Of a stretch of DNA of 64,000 bases, positions 38,532 through 48,244 are shown one piece after another. Where the stretch lies: assembly GCA_934045075.1 (NCBI GenBank), contig OW203751.1, positions 1,375,822 through 1,439,821 on the forward strand, read 5' to 3'. Numbering within the stretch: position 1 is the first letter of the stretch; every line of letters begins with the position of its first letter. Origin of the DNA: Yponomeuta sedellus. Taxonomy: Eukaryota; Arthropoda; Insecta; Lepidoptera; Yponomeutidae. The position numbers were made by a program, and so were the translations under genes. The notes below the pieces were generated by a model, which saw only the letters and a list, made by a program, of their open reading frames with translations, ran no database searches and had not been told where the DNA came from.

Positions 38532-39170
38532 CATAGCTGGGCATTAACTCGTTAATCCGTTAATAGTTAATTAACGAAGTTAACATTTTGATTAGCGGAT
38601 TAACTTTTAAGTTAACTTTAAAAAATGTTAACGGACATGTTAACTTCCGTTAATTATGCAGAAGTCCGTTAATCGTTAATCCAATGCCTACTATTTACCG
38701 CACGGCTCCGCGGGACTCGTTCAACGATGCTGCATTCCTCAATACAATACCTACTGCTATACCCTCAAGCGCTGCAGTAGAACGTCTGTTTTCCACGGGT
38801 AAAGACATTTTAACACCAAAACGAGCCTCGCTTTCGGATGAGAACTTCAACATGTTAATGTTTATGAAGGGGATGAATATGCACCATATGTCCGACGATT
38901 AAATTACACATTTATTTGAATTATACAAGTATTTTGTTTTGTTACTAACCTGTTAACTTCCAGAACCTAAACCAACCAACAGGTTTTATAAGTTCACTAA
39001 CGCAACGATATAAAAATGCAATTTTACACATAGTTAACGGATTAACGATTAACTTTAACTTGCGTTAATTCTTCCGAAATGTAACGCTTTAACGTTTACG
39101 AAGCTAACTTTTTTTGTAGCGGATTAACGATTAACGAAGTTAACTATTTTATTAACGGTGCCCAGCTATG
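38532..39170 (+). mobile_element. hAT element remnant with 8-bp TSD
   Basis: Left end CATAGCTGGGCA and right end complementary (TGCCCAGCTATG), a 12-bp perfect TIR. Flanks GATAAACA (38524-38531) and GATATACA (39171-39178) match at 7 of 8. Both ends hold clusters of GTTAA/TTAAC words (38551-38690 and 39030-39150) that are inverted relative to each other. It encloses a small piece of transposase. Confidence 0.88.
38684..38902 (+). pseudogene. hAT transposase C-terminal (hATC) fragment
   Basis: Encodes IPSSAAVERLFSTGKDILTP, KRASLSDENFNMLMFMKG, the dimerisation region that ends hAT-family transposases. The frame is open for 72 codons from the ATG and ends with a stop at 38900-38902. The zinc finger and catalytic domains are absent. 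In a 639-bp element it cannot transpose by itself. Retaining only this end suggests internal deletion of an autonomous copy. Confidence 0.9.
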
Positions 39171-39189
39171 GATATACAGCATTACAATG

Positions 39190-39360
39190 GCGCTCAACGT
39201 GGGGCAATCGGCATTTTTTTTTTAAATATATTTATTTAATGTATAAGCTATATTATTATATAGTTTCAATAAAATCCATTCAGTAGTTTTTACGTGAATG
39301 AGTAACAAATATCCATCCATCCATACTTATAAACTTTCGCGTTTATAATTAGTAAGATAT
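39190..39360. repeat. Helitron-like repeat part
   Basis: AATAAAATCCATTCAGTAGT, TTTTACGTGAATGAGTAACA and ATACTTATAAACTTTCGCGT resemble the common repeat at 16790-16860 in general layout. The match is weak. Confidence 0.35.
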
Positions 39361-39389
39361 TACCGCGTCTTCGTTCGTGGATTTGAACA

Positions 39390-39612
39390 AAAAAGTAGAT
39401 AGATAGATAGAATATTCTTTATTGCATGTACACCAAGGATTACATAAGAGACTTATAAAATAACAGTACAGTACAAGTGGCGGCATTATTACTAAAAGTA
39501 ATTTCTTCCAGACAACCATTGACGGAAAAGAAGAAACGGAAACTGAAATACGGGTAGTCGGCGCAACTAAACAATTATTAGATAACATATTATTGTATAG
39601 TTGATACACATA
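39390..39612 (-). mobile_element. LINE 3' end (Jockey-like group)
   Basis: AGTAGATAGATAGATAGAAT, ATTCTTTATTGCATGTACAC, AAGTGGCGGCATTATTACTA and AAAGTAATTTCTTCCAGACA, like 20925-21062 and 55430-55595. The minus strand has an 88-codon chance frame. Confidence 0.6.
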
Positions 39613-39829
39613 CATAAACGGTACATAAATATGAAATAAATAAAAATAACATACACAAAGAAAAAAACATAGGACATGAACGAAAAATATACCTACATAA
39701 TACTAGAAAGGGATTTCACAAATACAAATAAAAAAACTTACATTAAGGAAAAACAGTGGTGAAAAGTATTCAGGAAGGTCAGATAATTTATTTTACAAAC
39801 TATTACCACTAAGGTTAATTTATCTTATA
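39613..39829. other. No recognised feature
   Basis: AT-rich, no gene recognised. Confidence 0.4.
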
Positions 39830-40046
39830 TAATGAAATCAATCAAATCCAAGTATTTTATTCAAAACAAGCTAACCCAGCGAACTTCGTACCGCCTTAAC
39901 AGTCGATTCTTAAATTTTTTTATTTTTCGTAATAACCATCCTCGTATTTCAAGGAATATTCTTAAAAAAAGAATTAGCGAAATCGGTTTAGCTGCTCTCG
40001 AGATTTGCGCTTACCAACACATTCAGCGATTCATTTTTATATTATA
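39830..40046 (-). repeat. Dispersed repeat of the 46918-47250 family
   Basis: The complement of GCGCAAATCTCGAGAGCAGC and of GGTACGAAGTTCGCTGGGTT. Runs from CTAACCCAGCGAACTTCGTA to CGCTTACCAACACATTCAGC, AT-rich between. Same family also at 55790-56080. Confidence 0.75.
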
Positions 40047-40149
40047 GAGAACATAGAAACTGGGACTTATTGAGCGTTTTAAGTAAAACTTTTATCGTGA
40101 TATCAAAACCAAAAAAACTCCAAATTGGTTTTTTCAGACATTATTATAG

Positions 40150-40403
40150 AATAGATAATAGTCTAGAGAATAGCACCAACCCAAATAAATTCTCCCCGCG
40201 GGTGTCGTAAAAGGCGACTAAGGGACACAAACCGGGGGGTGGGCAGCAGCGCCCCCTGCAGTACAATTCCACCAAACTGCGATCCCCAACCCGCATGCCC
40301 AGCGTGGGGATAATGGACATTGCCCCCCAATGATGGCACAACCTTGCGCTCATTAGGGGAGTGCTATGTCCAGCAGTGGACTAATAAAATCTGAAGAAGA
40401 AGA
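40150..40403 (+). mobile_element. LINE-A internal-deletion derivative
   Basis: TCTAGAGAATAGCACCAACC, GGGCAGCAGCGCCCCCTGCA and TGCGATCCCCAACCCGCATG (5' end) join TGATGGCACAACCTTGCGCT then CATTAGGGGAGTGCTATGTC and CTGAAGAAGAAGAA. It keeps about 60 bp of the 3' coding end. This is the clearest case of the 5'-3' fusion. Confidence 0.88.
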
Positions 40404-40738
40404 AAACATTTTTATTACTACTCAGGCTGAACGATACACACTTATTATAAAAGTAAGCCCAGTGTTGGAGAGAAGTTTGAATAATAAGCCTTCTTTCGAT
40501 GAAACCGATTAATTTGACACACGAAATACAGAAACACAGGCACCACGCGCGCATCGCAGTTGCAAGAGAAAAAGACAGTGTTGCCAACAATGTTCTTATG
40601 TTATTCAACACCCAGAAACATGTACGTTAACTCTGACTTTTACCCCAAAATCGTCATCAACACAGGAAGTTTCATGATCTCATAGGAACTACTTAGAGAA
40701 CTTTATATGCTCAACAAAATAAATCACTAACGAGTTAA
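40404..40738. other. No recognised feature
   Basis: No gene recognised. A minus-strand frame of 76 codons has no domain features. Confidence 0.4.
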
Positions 40739-40739
40739 T

Positions 40740-40990
40740 TTAAAAACCTATTGAGAGGCTAAAAATGTTCACCGATGCCGGGATTCGAACCCGCAACCTC
40801 TGGCTATCCGTACCAGCGCTCTACCAATAGAGCCAATGGGTGACTCACCGGCATCAGTGAAATTTCGAACCTCTTTACACTATTCTCTGTATTACGTACA
40901 GGCAGCGGCATCTGGCTTAAGCAAATTGCATCACTTACAGCCCCGACTACCTACTTTGTGGTTAGGTTTTACATCGGAACGATTTAATTT
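40740..40990 (-). mobile_element. S1 tRNA-like SINE
   Basis: AAAAACCTATTGAGAGGCTA, GGGATTCGAACCCGCAACCT, GAGCCAATGGGTGACTCACC, ACAGCCCCGACTACCTACTT and TTACATCGGAACGATTTAAT. The flanks TAACGAGTTAATTTAA and TTTAACGAGTTAATTTAA (about 40727 and 40989) form a candidate target duplication of about 14 bp. Confidence 0.88.
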
Positions 40991-41152
40991 AACGAGTTAA
41001 TTTAATATAAGACAAACTATCAAATCGAGGTGCGAAGATGTGTTTTTATAACCTTCTTTTTAACTGCGCCGGCGTCGGTTAAAAACAAAGCATTAACATA
41101 ATGTTTTTGCATATTTTTCATATACTTAGTAAGTAGTTATAAATACATATTC

Positions 41153-41532
41153 GATATCAACCCTTTGTTTGTCCCCACAGCTGGGGCACGGGTCTCTTCC
41201 TGCATAGCAGCAAGGTTAGGCAATACTCCACCACGGGGGCCAAGTCCGGGTCGGTGGAGGATTGTAGGACAGAGGCGGGCCTTACAGTAGGAAGTTATGA
41301 AGCCGCCAATAAGGCCTCTGACATGGCTTAACGGCTGCCATTACATGACAGCCGGCACCAAGGGCTTAGCGTGCCGTGTGAAGCACGGAGGCCCCGTGAC
41401 TGCTGTTACTGCCATGCCACTAACAGCAGTCACTGGGCGGTCACCTATCCTGCACCAGACCACGCCTGTTGTTGCTTAAGCCGAGTGAGTAATTCCAATA
41501 ACTTAGTTCCATTGAGCCACGAGCGCTTCATA
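41153..41532 (-). mobile_element. 5S-rRNA-derived SINE A
   Basis: Complement order complete: CAACCCTTTGTTTGTCCCCA, GGTCTCTTCCTGCATAGCAG, GTGGAGGATTGTAGGACAGA, GACAGCCGGCACCAAGGGCT, CGGTCACCTATCCTGCACCA and GAGCCACGAGCGCTTCA. It contains a local duplication ACTGCTGTTACTGCC / ACAGCAGTCACTG. Confidence 0.87.
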
Positions 41533-41716
41533 AATACATATTACCTACCAGATAAACTTAATTACAATACTCCCCGACGTGTGAGCATCGCGAATTATTA
41601 ATCATGACGATCAAGTTTGTCATTTGTAATCGGAAGGAAGGAAGATTTAGGGCCGATAGCGTGTTAATAAAGCGGTCTTGACTGGTTACTAGATTGGTCC
41701 TGAGTGATTGTGAATA

Positions 41717-42055
41717 GCTCGTAGCCCCGGCTGCCTGAGTGATCTTAAACGATCACGAAGGTGAAGCTACATAGGGCGCATTCAGTGCATTGATGGGCGA
41801 CCGTCTGTCACTAACGCTACTGTCATTTTACCGAGCGGTCCCGTGCTTCACCGAGCACGTTAAGCATTTGGTTTCGGCTGCCGTCGATAGAGGGCAGTCG
41901 TTAAGCCAAGTCAGAGGCCTTGTGGCTTGAAAACTTCTGACAGTAAGACCAGCCTCTACCAATCCGGACTTGGCCCAAGTGGTGGAGTATGGCCTAGACC
42001 TTTCTTAGGGAAGGAACCCGTGCCCCTCGGTGGGGATATAATGGGTCGATGATGA
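41717..42055 (+). mobile_element. 5S-rRNA-derived SINE, subfamily B
   Basis: CTCGTAGCCCCGGCTGCCTG, GATCACGAAGGTGAAGCTAC, GCGCATTCAGTGCATTGATG, GGTTTCGGCTGCCGTCGATA, GCTTGAAAACTTCTGACAGT and GGTGGGGATATAATGGGTCG, as at 9091-9442. Confidence 0.85.
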
Positions 42056-42360
42056 AGTGTTATTAGATCACTCTTGAATGACTATAGAATGTTATTACCT
42101 GACGGCGATGTGTTTGACGATGAATGGTCACTTGTACGCAGTGAGTGTCTGAGGTTTTGCGACAGAAAGCATGGGGATGCATGATGTTTCCTGTCTTGTT
42201 TAAATTGTTGTATATTGTTTTCATTTGTTTCAATTGTGATAATGTGTAACTGTATAAAGTATAATCACATACGTTAAGTCTTATAGCGCATTAGTTTAGA
42301 CTGTAATGCTGTAAGATTTTGTATGACATAAAAATAAAAAAAAAATTTAAAAAATACTAC
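42056..42360. other. No recognised gene
   Basis: No coding features. TTTAAATTGTTGTATATTGT and the final AAAATAAAAAAAAAATTTAA look like a LINE 3' end of unknown family. Confidence 0.4.
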
Positions 42361-42424
42361 CCGACTGTGGCCAAGCCCAAAAAGACGGTAATGTAACCCC
42401 GATCGCTGCCTTCGATCGAAATCG

Positions 42425-42470
42425 TAACATGAAAGTGAAACCCGGCAGCGGGTTTCACTTTCATGTTACA
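42425..42470. repeat. Perfect hairpin, 20-bp arms
   Basis: GTAACATGAAAGTGAAACCC, a 6-base turn GGCAGC, then the exact complement. Origin unknown; no U-tract or expression signal is seen. Confidence 0.85.
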
Positions 42471-42532
42471 ATGTATTTTGACATCCAGCAAACAGAATGT
42501 TAATTCTTTAGGCTGAAATAAATTGAATTGAA

Positions 42533-42655
42533 TATCAAGCCGCCTATAAGGGCTGTGACATGGCTTCACGACTGCCATTACATGACATGACATGACACCA
42601 ACGGCTTAACGTGCCCTGCAAAGCATGATAAACGCCATGTCTCTCGTCCACTACC
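42533..42655 (-). mobile_element. 5S-SINE fragment
   Basis: ATCAAGCCGCCTATAAGGGC, TGACATGGCTTCACGACTGC and CAACGGCTTAACGTGCCCTG are the middle of the SINE in complement, with TGACATGACATGACA duplicated. Confidence 0.75.
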
Positions 42656-43140
42656 AAAATGTAACTAAGACGTTTCAACTAATTATAATTAGTTACGCTG
42701 TGCACCTCAGGTAGGAAGAAACGTATATAAGTTATTAAAAGTTTTGTACAAAAATGTTGCAGAAAAAAATCTTTTTTTCATGCATTATATTTGCGAGGTG
42801 CTCAAGAAAAATATTATACTGCATGGGGAATCCATAAGAATGAGTACCCGCTTGCACCACAACGGGACTTCGTACGCAGGTTTAACCGCAGCTAAGTTAC
42901 TTTTCATTTCATTTTTTTTTGTACTTTCTAATCAAATATTGTATTGTTTATTGTGCTAATTTTTATGACGAAGCTTTGTGCGAATTTTCAGATTATGTAA
43001 TGCCTCTTATTAATTAATGAATAAAGTTCTAGTAATCAAATATTATTTATTCACCGAACTAATCACTCTTAAAGTGAGAGTATAAAGAGTTAATGGTAAA
43101 ATGCACAATAGGTACCTGATACAGGTTGTTTATAGTTTGT
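42656..43140. other. No recognised feature
   Basis: AT-rich, chance frames only. Confidence 0.4.
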
Positions 43141-43149
43141 AATTTTCTT

Positions 43150-43325
43150 ATGTCTATATAAACTAGACGTCCCAATGCAGGGCACAGGCATCATCTGTGA
43201 GAGCAAGTATGGGCATACCTACCAACGCGTGTCTACTGCGGATTGGCAATTTCAAGTGCTGGGGTAGTTGAACACCTTAGACACTCAGGTTTCCTAACGA
43301 TTAGATTTTGTCATTTACAACAAAA
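43150..43325 (-). mobile_element. SINE-type repeat (S4-related core)
   Basis: CTAGACGTCCCAATGCAGGG, CACAGGCATCATCTGTGAGA and CTCAGGTTTCCTAACGATTA. The latter is the S4 core complement. The head is not visible. Confidence 0.5.
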
Positions 43326-43605
43326 AAAGATAGTTTTCTATTCAGAAAAATATAAATTTGTACATTTCAAAAAGAAGGGATTGTGCGTTTCAAAAGCGCT
43401 CTACATCTAAGGTTAGTTCAGACCATGTTTTAATACCGACGTCATTTAAATTAACGCTGAAATGAGAAAAAAATACTGGGTCTGAAACTAGGATTCTTTG
43501 TGCCATGAGTAGTCAGAGTAGTTCCATATTAGGTGAGATTTACAAATTAATGACTAAACTATAAAGTAACAGCTTTTATTAATATAAGAGCTGTATATTA
43601 TTATA
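43326..43605. other. No recognised feature
   Basis: AT-rich, no gene recognised. Confidence 0.4.
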
Positions 43606-43768
43606 TCAGGCCACTCAGAAAGTTTTTCGAAAAAAAGTTTTTATGTATCCACTTGTAATTGTTTTGAAAACGTCGATTATTTAAAAGTAAAAATACTACT
43701 GTTCGATTTTCAAATTTCCCTCCGCATTTTTTTGACATCCAATTAAAATTTTCTTGTCTCATTAAAAA

Positions 43769-44207
43769 ATGGATCTACATCGAGAACATTTTCCTGCTAA
43801 GATTTTTTTCCGATTTCAAATGTGGCTTAAAACCTGATGAGTCATTTGATCGACTTCGAATTACTTTTATGGATGAAGGACCTTCAAAAGCAACCATCTA
43901 CCGCTGGTATAGCGAGTTTAAACGCGGTCGTCTTACTTTGGGGGATGAACAAAGGAGCGGTCGTCCTACGACGGCTGTCACCGAAGAAAGTGTGCTGGCA
44001 GTAAAAAAAATAATTCTAGAAAACAGACGAATTACGTACGAAGAGATTCAGCATACACTGCAAATTGGTTCAGGAAGTGTTCACAAGATTTTGCACGAGT
44101 ACCTTCGCGTAAGGAGAATAGTTTCCCGCTGGGTGCCGCACAAACTCACCGAACCTCAGAAGCAGGCCCGCGTGGATTGGTGCCGTGATATGTTACAAAT
44201 ACCATTC
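43769..44207 (+). pseudogene. mariner-family transposase, N-terminal half only
   Basis: The start ATG at 43769 (MDLHREHFPAKIFFRFQ) goes out of frame near 43820. The next part is open from 43869 and encodes ATIYRWYSEFKRGRLTLGDE, QRSGRPTTAVTEESVLAVKK, GSVHKILHEYLRVRRIVSRW and DWCRDMLQ. These are the two helix-turn-helix DNA-binding parts and the linker. The catalytic D, D and D domain is missing: similarity ends at about 44207. A likely left end is near 43612 (TCAGGCCACTCAGAAAGTTT); no matching right end was found. It is distinct from the 12.7 kb mariner (different N-terminus). Confidence 0.85.
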
Positions 44208-44530
44208 ACATTTTTCATAGAAGCAACCACATTCAAATTAATCTTATCATCTTAAAATAAAGTCCAAATTCACACTACCAGCACCCAATTAAGGATTAAG
44301 CCCGTGCTAACCTCGGTTTGGTGCACGCGCCCCCGACCAACCTTGACATTACCCGGCAGAATGTAGCTCGTCTCTGATATCGCATCGTATTATTTGTATC
44401 TCGTACCATTTTTTTTCACTGGAAGTTCCGTTTTGCAGCAAGAAGCGTGGAGGAAGCCACTGGAATATAATTACGTAGATTTGGATTAGAGCGACTCACG
44501 CATATTTTCCATGGGTTTTTTTGTGAAACA
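44208..44530. other. No recognised feature
   Basis: Flank of the truncated mariner. No gene recognised. Confidence 0.4.
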
Positions 44531-44531
44531 C

Positions 44532-44787
44532 CTCGTCGTCAGGCTATACTAGTCCACTGCTGGACATAGCCCTCCCCTAAATGCGCCACGTTGTGCTATC
44601 ATAGGGGGTAATGCCCATAATCCCCACGCTGGGCATGCGGGTTGGGGATCACAGTTCGGTAAAATTGTACTGCAGGGGGCGCTGCTGCCCGCCCCCCCAG
44701 TTTGTGTCCCTTAGTCGCCTTTTACGACACCCGCGGGAAGATTGGGTTGGTGCTATTCTCTAGGCCGACACCACACAGCAGAAACAC
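44532..44787 (-). mobile_element. LINE-A internal-deletion derivative
   Basis: The complement of the 3' tail (CGTCGTCAGGCTATACTAGT, CCACTGCTGGACATAGCCCT) is joined to the 5' region (GGTAATGCCCATAATCCCCA, CTGCAGGGGGCGCTGCTGCC, TAGGCCGACACCACACAGCA). Same fusion as 40150-40403. Confidence 0.87.
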
Positions 44788-44809
44788 CTAAAATAAGCAA
44801 TTCTTGAAA

Positions 44810-45008
44810 GTACATAACATAACATTTACATTAAGGCACATACATTGCTTCTGGCCCATGCTAGGATACCTTGTGTCGTGGGAACTAGAAACAGCGACAT
44901 CACAAACGTGTAAACATCCACGAACTCGGGTTCTTTTTGTCCCCAGCCGGGGTTCGAACCCGGGATCTCTCGTATTATGCTCTACCGACGTAAGCTGTAC
45001 AGGAAACG
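44810..45008 (-). mobile_element. S3 tRNA-derived SINE
   Basis: AAGGCACATACATTGCTTCT, CCATGCTAGGATACCTTGTG, ATCACAAACGTGTAAACATC and GGTTCGAACCCGGGATCTCT (box B complement). The head is degraded at the right (ATGCTCTACCGACGTAAGC). Confidence 0.83.
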
Positions 45009-45059
45009 GTTAACACTATGCCTAACAAAAATATATTTGAAATACATTCTAAGTCCTTG

Positions 45060-45262
45060 ATTATAAGTTCTTTTTTGTTGCACTAACCCGTGCTGGGGAC
45101 AATTTTAAAAACCTATTTAGAGGCTAAAAATTTCGCCCATGCCGGGACTCGAACTCGTAACCCCTGGTCAACCGTACCAGCGCTCTCCGAACTGAGCTAA
45201 TGGGCTAGTGCCGGTATCAGCGAAATTTCGAACCCCTTTACAATATTCTCTGTATTATTTTA
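45060..45262 (-). mobile_element. S1 tRNA-like SINE (diverged)
   Basis: TTGCACTAACCCGTGCTGGG, AAACCTATTTAGAGGCTAAA, CGGGACTCGAACTCGTAACC, GAGCTAATGGGCTAGTGCCG and AAATTTCGAACCCCTTTACA. Several box changes suggest an older copy. Confidence 0.83.
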
Positions 45263-45579
45263 AGTCCTGACAACGCTGTCGTACCATTGTGTAACGCGGG
45301 CGCGCCATTGTTTCTGTGGCACTGACACTTAAGCCGTCTCATTAGAGATATAATTATCGTCTAAATTGACTTTTAATTGTTAATCGAAGTTGGAGAATCT
45401 GCAACGTGTACAGACACGTTTTCCGTAGTTCCACGAGGTCCACAAATACTGTTCTAACGGGTGATTTTAAGTACAGAAAATGTTGAAGACTTCTTGGATT
45501 CGTTTTATAATTTGTACATATTTCGTATCTTTTCGATCTTGTTCGCACCATCAAACAGCGGAAAGTAGCTTTTTATTTC
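45263..45579. other. No recognised feature
   Basis: No gene recognised on either strand. Confidence 0.4.
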
Positions 45580-45912
45580 TTATACTCGGAAAGTAGTGTT
45601 GTTTTAATCTGATTATAGGGTGGAAAATGCTGCTTCCCTCCATATGGAGGGAAACATCATTCAAATTACTTCCCAACTAAGGGCCGGAATTAACGTTTAA
45701 AACCAAAATACTGGAAGTTGTGAAGAGTTTTATGTAGAAAAAACTAATTAAAATAAACGCTGCGGCCATGTGAGTTTCTAAACAGCCAGTGTGAACTTAG
45801 CGCAAACTTCTTTGAGCGTAATAAGCCGCAACAATTACGCGGTGGGTTCCATATTAAAAAAATTAAAAGTCGACATAAATTGGCGGGATACTAATCTGTT
45901 ATAAATGTATCT
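45580..45912 (-). repeat. Dispersed repeat, inverted partner of 27866-28235
   Basis: ACTCGGAAAGTAGTGTTGTT, TGCTGCTTCCCTCCATATGG, CCAACTAAGGGCCGGAATTA, GCTGCGGCCATGTGAGTTTC and GTCGACATAAATTGGCGGGA are the complement of 27866-28235. Confidence 0.82.
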
Positions 45913-45939
45913 GTGACGGAATGAAAAAAAAGTAATGAA

Positions 45940-46070
45940 GAGAAGGCCGGGCAGGAGAAAGATGCCATGGTTGTGCAACAGTGGACCGGTATTAAAACCG
46001 CAGAGGAGCTGTTGAGAATTGCACTGAACAGAGACCGCTGTAAAGAGCTGACTGCCAACCTCCAGTAATC
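45940..46070 (+). pseudogene. LINE C-terminal scrap
   Basis: Reading from 45991 gives WTGIKTAEELLRIALNRDRC KELTANLQ and stop, the kind of C-terminal end found in non-LTR polyproteins. The part before it (RRPGRRKMPWLCN) is in another frame. The family is not LINE-A or LINE-B. Confidence 0.5.
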
Positions 46071-46084
46071 AAATAGGTAATGGT

Positions 46085-46500
46085 CTTCCGGTGCGTGCAG
46101 CGACTTATAAACGTTGATGAAGCGAAGATGATCTCACTATTTTTATTTTTAATGCACTAACCCGTGCTAAGGAACAAATTTAAAAACAAAGCAAAGTAGG
46201 TAGTCGGGGCTGTAAGTAATGCAATTTGCTTAAGTCAGATGTCGCTGCCTGTACGTAATACAGAGAATATTGTAAAGAGGTTCGAAATTTCACTGATGCC
46301 GTGAGTCGCCCATTGGCTCAATTGGTAGAGCGCTGGTACGGATAGCCAGAGGTTGCGGGTTCGAATCCCGGCATGGGTGAAATTTTTAGCCTCTAAATAG
46401 GTCGAAGATGATCTGTCAGGATCGTGGCAGGTGGCAGTCCCTGGTCTCTGCCTACACCTCTGGGATACAGGCGTGAGGTTATGTATGTATGTGTGTATGA
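46085..46500 (+). mobile_element. LINE-B 3' copy split by an S1 insertion
   Basis: GCAGCGACTTATAAACGTTG, ATGAAGCGAAGATGATCT (to 46135), then S1, then CGAAGATGATCTGTCAGGAT and GGCAGTCCCTGGTCTCTGCC to the tail GGCGTGAGGTTATGTATGTA. The 12-bp direct repeat CGAAGATGATCT (about 46124-46135 and 46403-46414) brackets the SINE. Confidence 0.88.
46136..46402 (+). mobile_element. S1 tRNA-like SINE with TSD
   Basis: Starts with the inverted 3' tail (CACTATTTTTATTTTTAATG, CACTAACCCGTGCTAAGGAA, CAAATTTAAAAAC), then GCAAAGTAGGTAGTCGGGGC, the leader, the tRNA-like body GCCCATTGGCTCAATTGGTA / GGTTGCGGGTTCGAATCCCG, and ends AGCCTCTAAATAGG. Because target duplications flank it, these are real ends: the element inserted as one piece that already contained the inverted tail. 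Confidence 0.9.
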
Positions 46501-46706
46501 CGACCTCTGTGGCGTAGTGGTAGCGCATCTGCCTACCATGCAAGAGGTCCCGGGTTCGAATCCCGGCTGGAGACAAAAAAGAAAACCCCAGGTCTTGGAT
46601 GATTACATGTTTGTGATGTCGCTGTTTCTGGTTCCCACAACACAGGGTATCCTAGTGTGGGGTCAGAAGCAATGTATTTGCCTGTATGTAAATGTTATGT
46701 TATGTA
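46500..46706 (+). mobile_element. S3 tRNA-derived SINE, full length
   Basis: Head GACCTCTGTGGCGTAGTGGT, box B GGGTTCGAATCCCGGCTGGA, tail CCCCAGGTCTTGGATGATTA, GGTATCCTAGTGTGGGGTCA and TGCCTGTATGTAAATG. It sits directly on the TATG tail of LINE-B, suggesting insertion into the microsatellite. Confidence 0.88.
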
Positions 46707-46915
46707 TTGACTTTTTTTCCCCATGTCACTCATTCAGTAATATTCTTGATGTCACCATCTCATTGATCATTTTGTTGTCATATTTTCCTATTATAGGTTC
46801 TACGTTTTACCTGTTTACCATTGGTTTTTTTTTGTTATTACATCCATTCATCCATTGTGCATTCCGTAACAGAAAATGTATAGTTTATGTGAGTTTTATA
46901 AGTATATATCTATAT
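46707..46915. other. No recognised feature
   Basis: T-rich; no gene recognised. Confidence 0.4.
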
Positions 46916-46917
46916 CT

Positions 46918-47250
46918 ATAATATAAAAATGAATCACTGAATGTGTTGGTAAGCGCAAATCTCGAGAGCAGCTGAACCGATTTCGCTAATTCTTTCTTTA
47001 GAATATTCCTTGAAGTACGAGGATGGTTCTTAGGGAGAGAAAAGTAAAAAAAAATAAAGAATCGACGGTTACGCGGTACGAAGTTCGCTGGGTTAGCTAG
47101 TCTACAATATAAAGATGAATCGCTGAATGTGTTGGTAAGCGCAAATCTCGAGAGCAGCTGAACCGACTTCGCTAGTTCTTTTTTTAGAATATTCCTTGAA
47201 GTACGAGGATGGTTCTTACGGAGAGAAAAATTCAAAATTTTTTTTCGTAA
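46918..47250 (+). repeat. Helitron-like repeat, two tandem copies
   Basis: The unit starts at 46918 (ATATAAAAATGAATCACTGA) and again at 47106 (ATATAAAGATGAATCGCTGA). Each has GTGTTGGTAAGCGCAAATCT, CGAGAGCAGCTGAACCGA and TAGAATATTCCTTGAAGTAC. The first ends GGTACGAAGTTCGCTGGGTT then AGCTAGT. No helicase is seen. Tandem copies also occur at 55790-56080. Confidence 0.75.
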
Positions 47251-47511
47251 TCGAAGATTGCAAAATTAGGAAACGGTATTTCTAGTTTTGCGCGTTGTAA
47301 AATATGAAATGTTGTCAACTAGCACATTACACAAACGCGTTTGTAACGATGTTAGCTTGTGTTACATAAAAAGCTGTAGCGACAGCATGAGTGGGTGTGG
47401 TGTGAGTGAATAAATAGCTCACTTCTAAAACAGTCGGTGCTAATGAGGGCTGATTCATCAAAAACTAAAGGTTACAATACTTAAGATAATCCCTAATTAC
47501 TAAAAACTAAG
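47251..47511. other. No recognised feature
   Basis: No gene recognised. Confidence 0.4.
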
Positions 47512-47710
47512 AAGCGCTCATGGCCTAGCGGAACCGTGTGATTGGAATAAATCACTTGGGCTAAGTAACAATAGGCGCGGTCAGGTGCTGGAAGGGTGAG
47601 CATCCCGTGACTACTGTTAGTGGAATATTTTCCGAGCGCTTCCGTACTTCGCAAGGCATGTTAAGCCGTTGGTGCCGGCTGTCATGTATTGGCAGCCGTT
47701 AAGCCATGAC
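47512..47710 (+). mobile_element. 5S-rRNA-derived SINE A, 5' half
   Basis: GAAGCGCTCATGGCCTAGCG, TTGGGCTAAGTAACAATAGG, CGCGGTCAGGTGCTGGAAGG and GTGAGCATCCC (the 5S part), then GGTGCCGGCTGTCATGTATT, ending at GTTAAGCCATGAC. The tail is missing, which is unusual because most fragments lose the head. Confidence 0.85.
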
Positions 47711-47774
47711 TGGTACTAACTACTACTACTACTAACTACATCCTGCTGTTGACTGGTAGAAAACGCTTACGGCA

Positions 47775-47872
47775 CTTAGCTTCATAGTTGGGCCATTGTA
47801 GCTACGTAGCAAGCGCTGAGGTACGCTAACACCTCAGACACTAGGGTTTCCTTACGATGTGTTCCTTCATGT
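47775..47872 (-). mobile_element. S4-type SINE fragment
   Basis: CTTAGCTTCATAGTTGGGCC, AAGCGCTGAGGTACGCTAAC and AGGGTTTCCTTACGATGTGT. Shared with 32070-32110, 32338 and 56250-56345. Confidence 0.7.
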
Positions 47873-48243
47873 CCATATATATAGACATACAACAAAATAT
47901 AAAATTTAGACGTAGAAATAATTATTCGATGTCTGTATATAATTATTGTAGGTAAATCTATAAATCGTGGGATTTGCAGCCTCAAATACAAATGCTTAAA
48001 TACAAATCACGGTAAACACATTCGAAATCTAGAGCGGAGCAGTGTCTCAAGGCGATATTGATTGCATATTTTTCAATATGATTCATACATTTTGTCACTC
48101 AATAGTCATCTTCTACAAGCGTCACGCTTTACCTTCAATAATAATTGATACAACGAAACATATTTTCACTTTTCATCCGGCTGCGAAACTGATGAAGGGT
48201 AATGTTTTCGTGCGCGCGTTTGTATGTGTATAATTTTTATACT
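47873..48243. other. No recognised feature
   Basis: AT-rich; no gene recognised. Confidence 0.4.
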
Positions 48244-48244
48244 T

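Noticed and set aside
38551..39150. GTTAAC/TTAAC clusters as a satellite
   Set aside because: They are sub-terminal repeats of the hAT element (38532-39170).
46505..46575. tRNA gene in S3
   Set aside because: Followed by the conserved S3 tail and present in other truncated copies.
46424..46921. 165-codon open frame
   Set aside because: Joins LINE-B tail, S3 SINE and T-rich sequence; chance.
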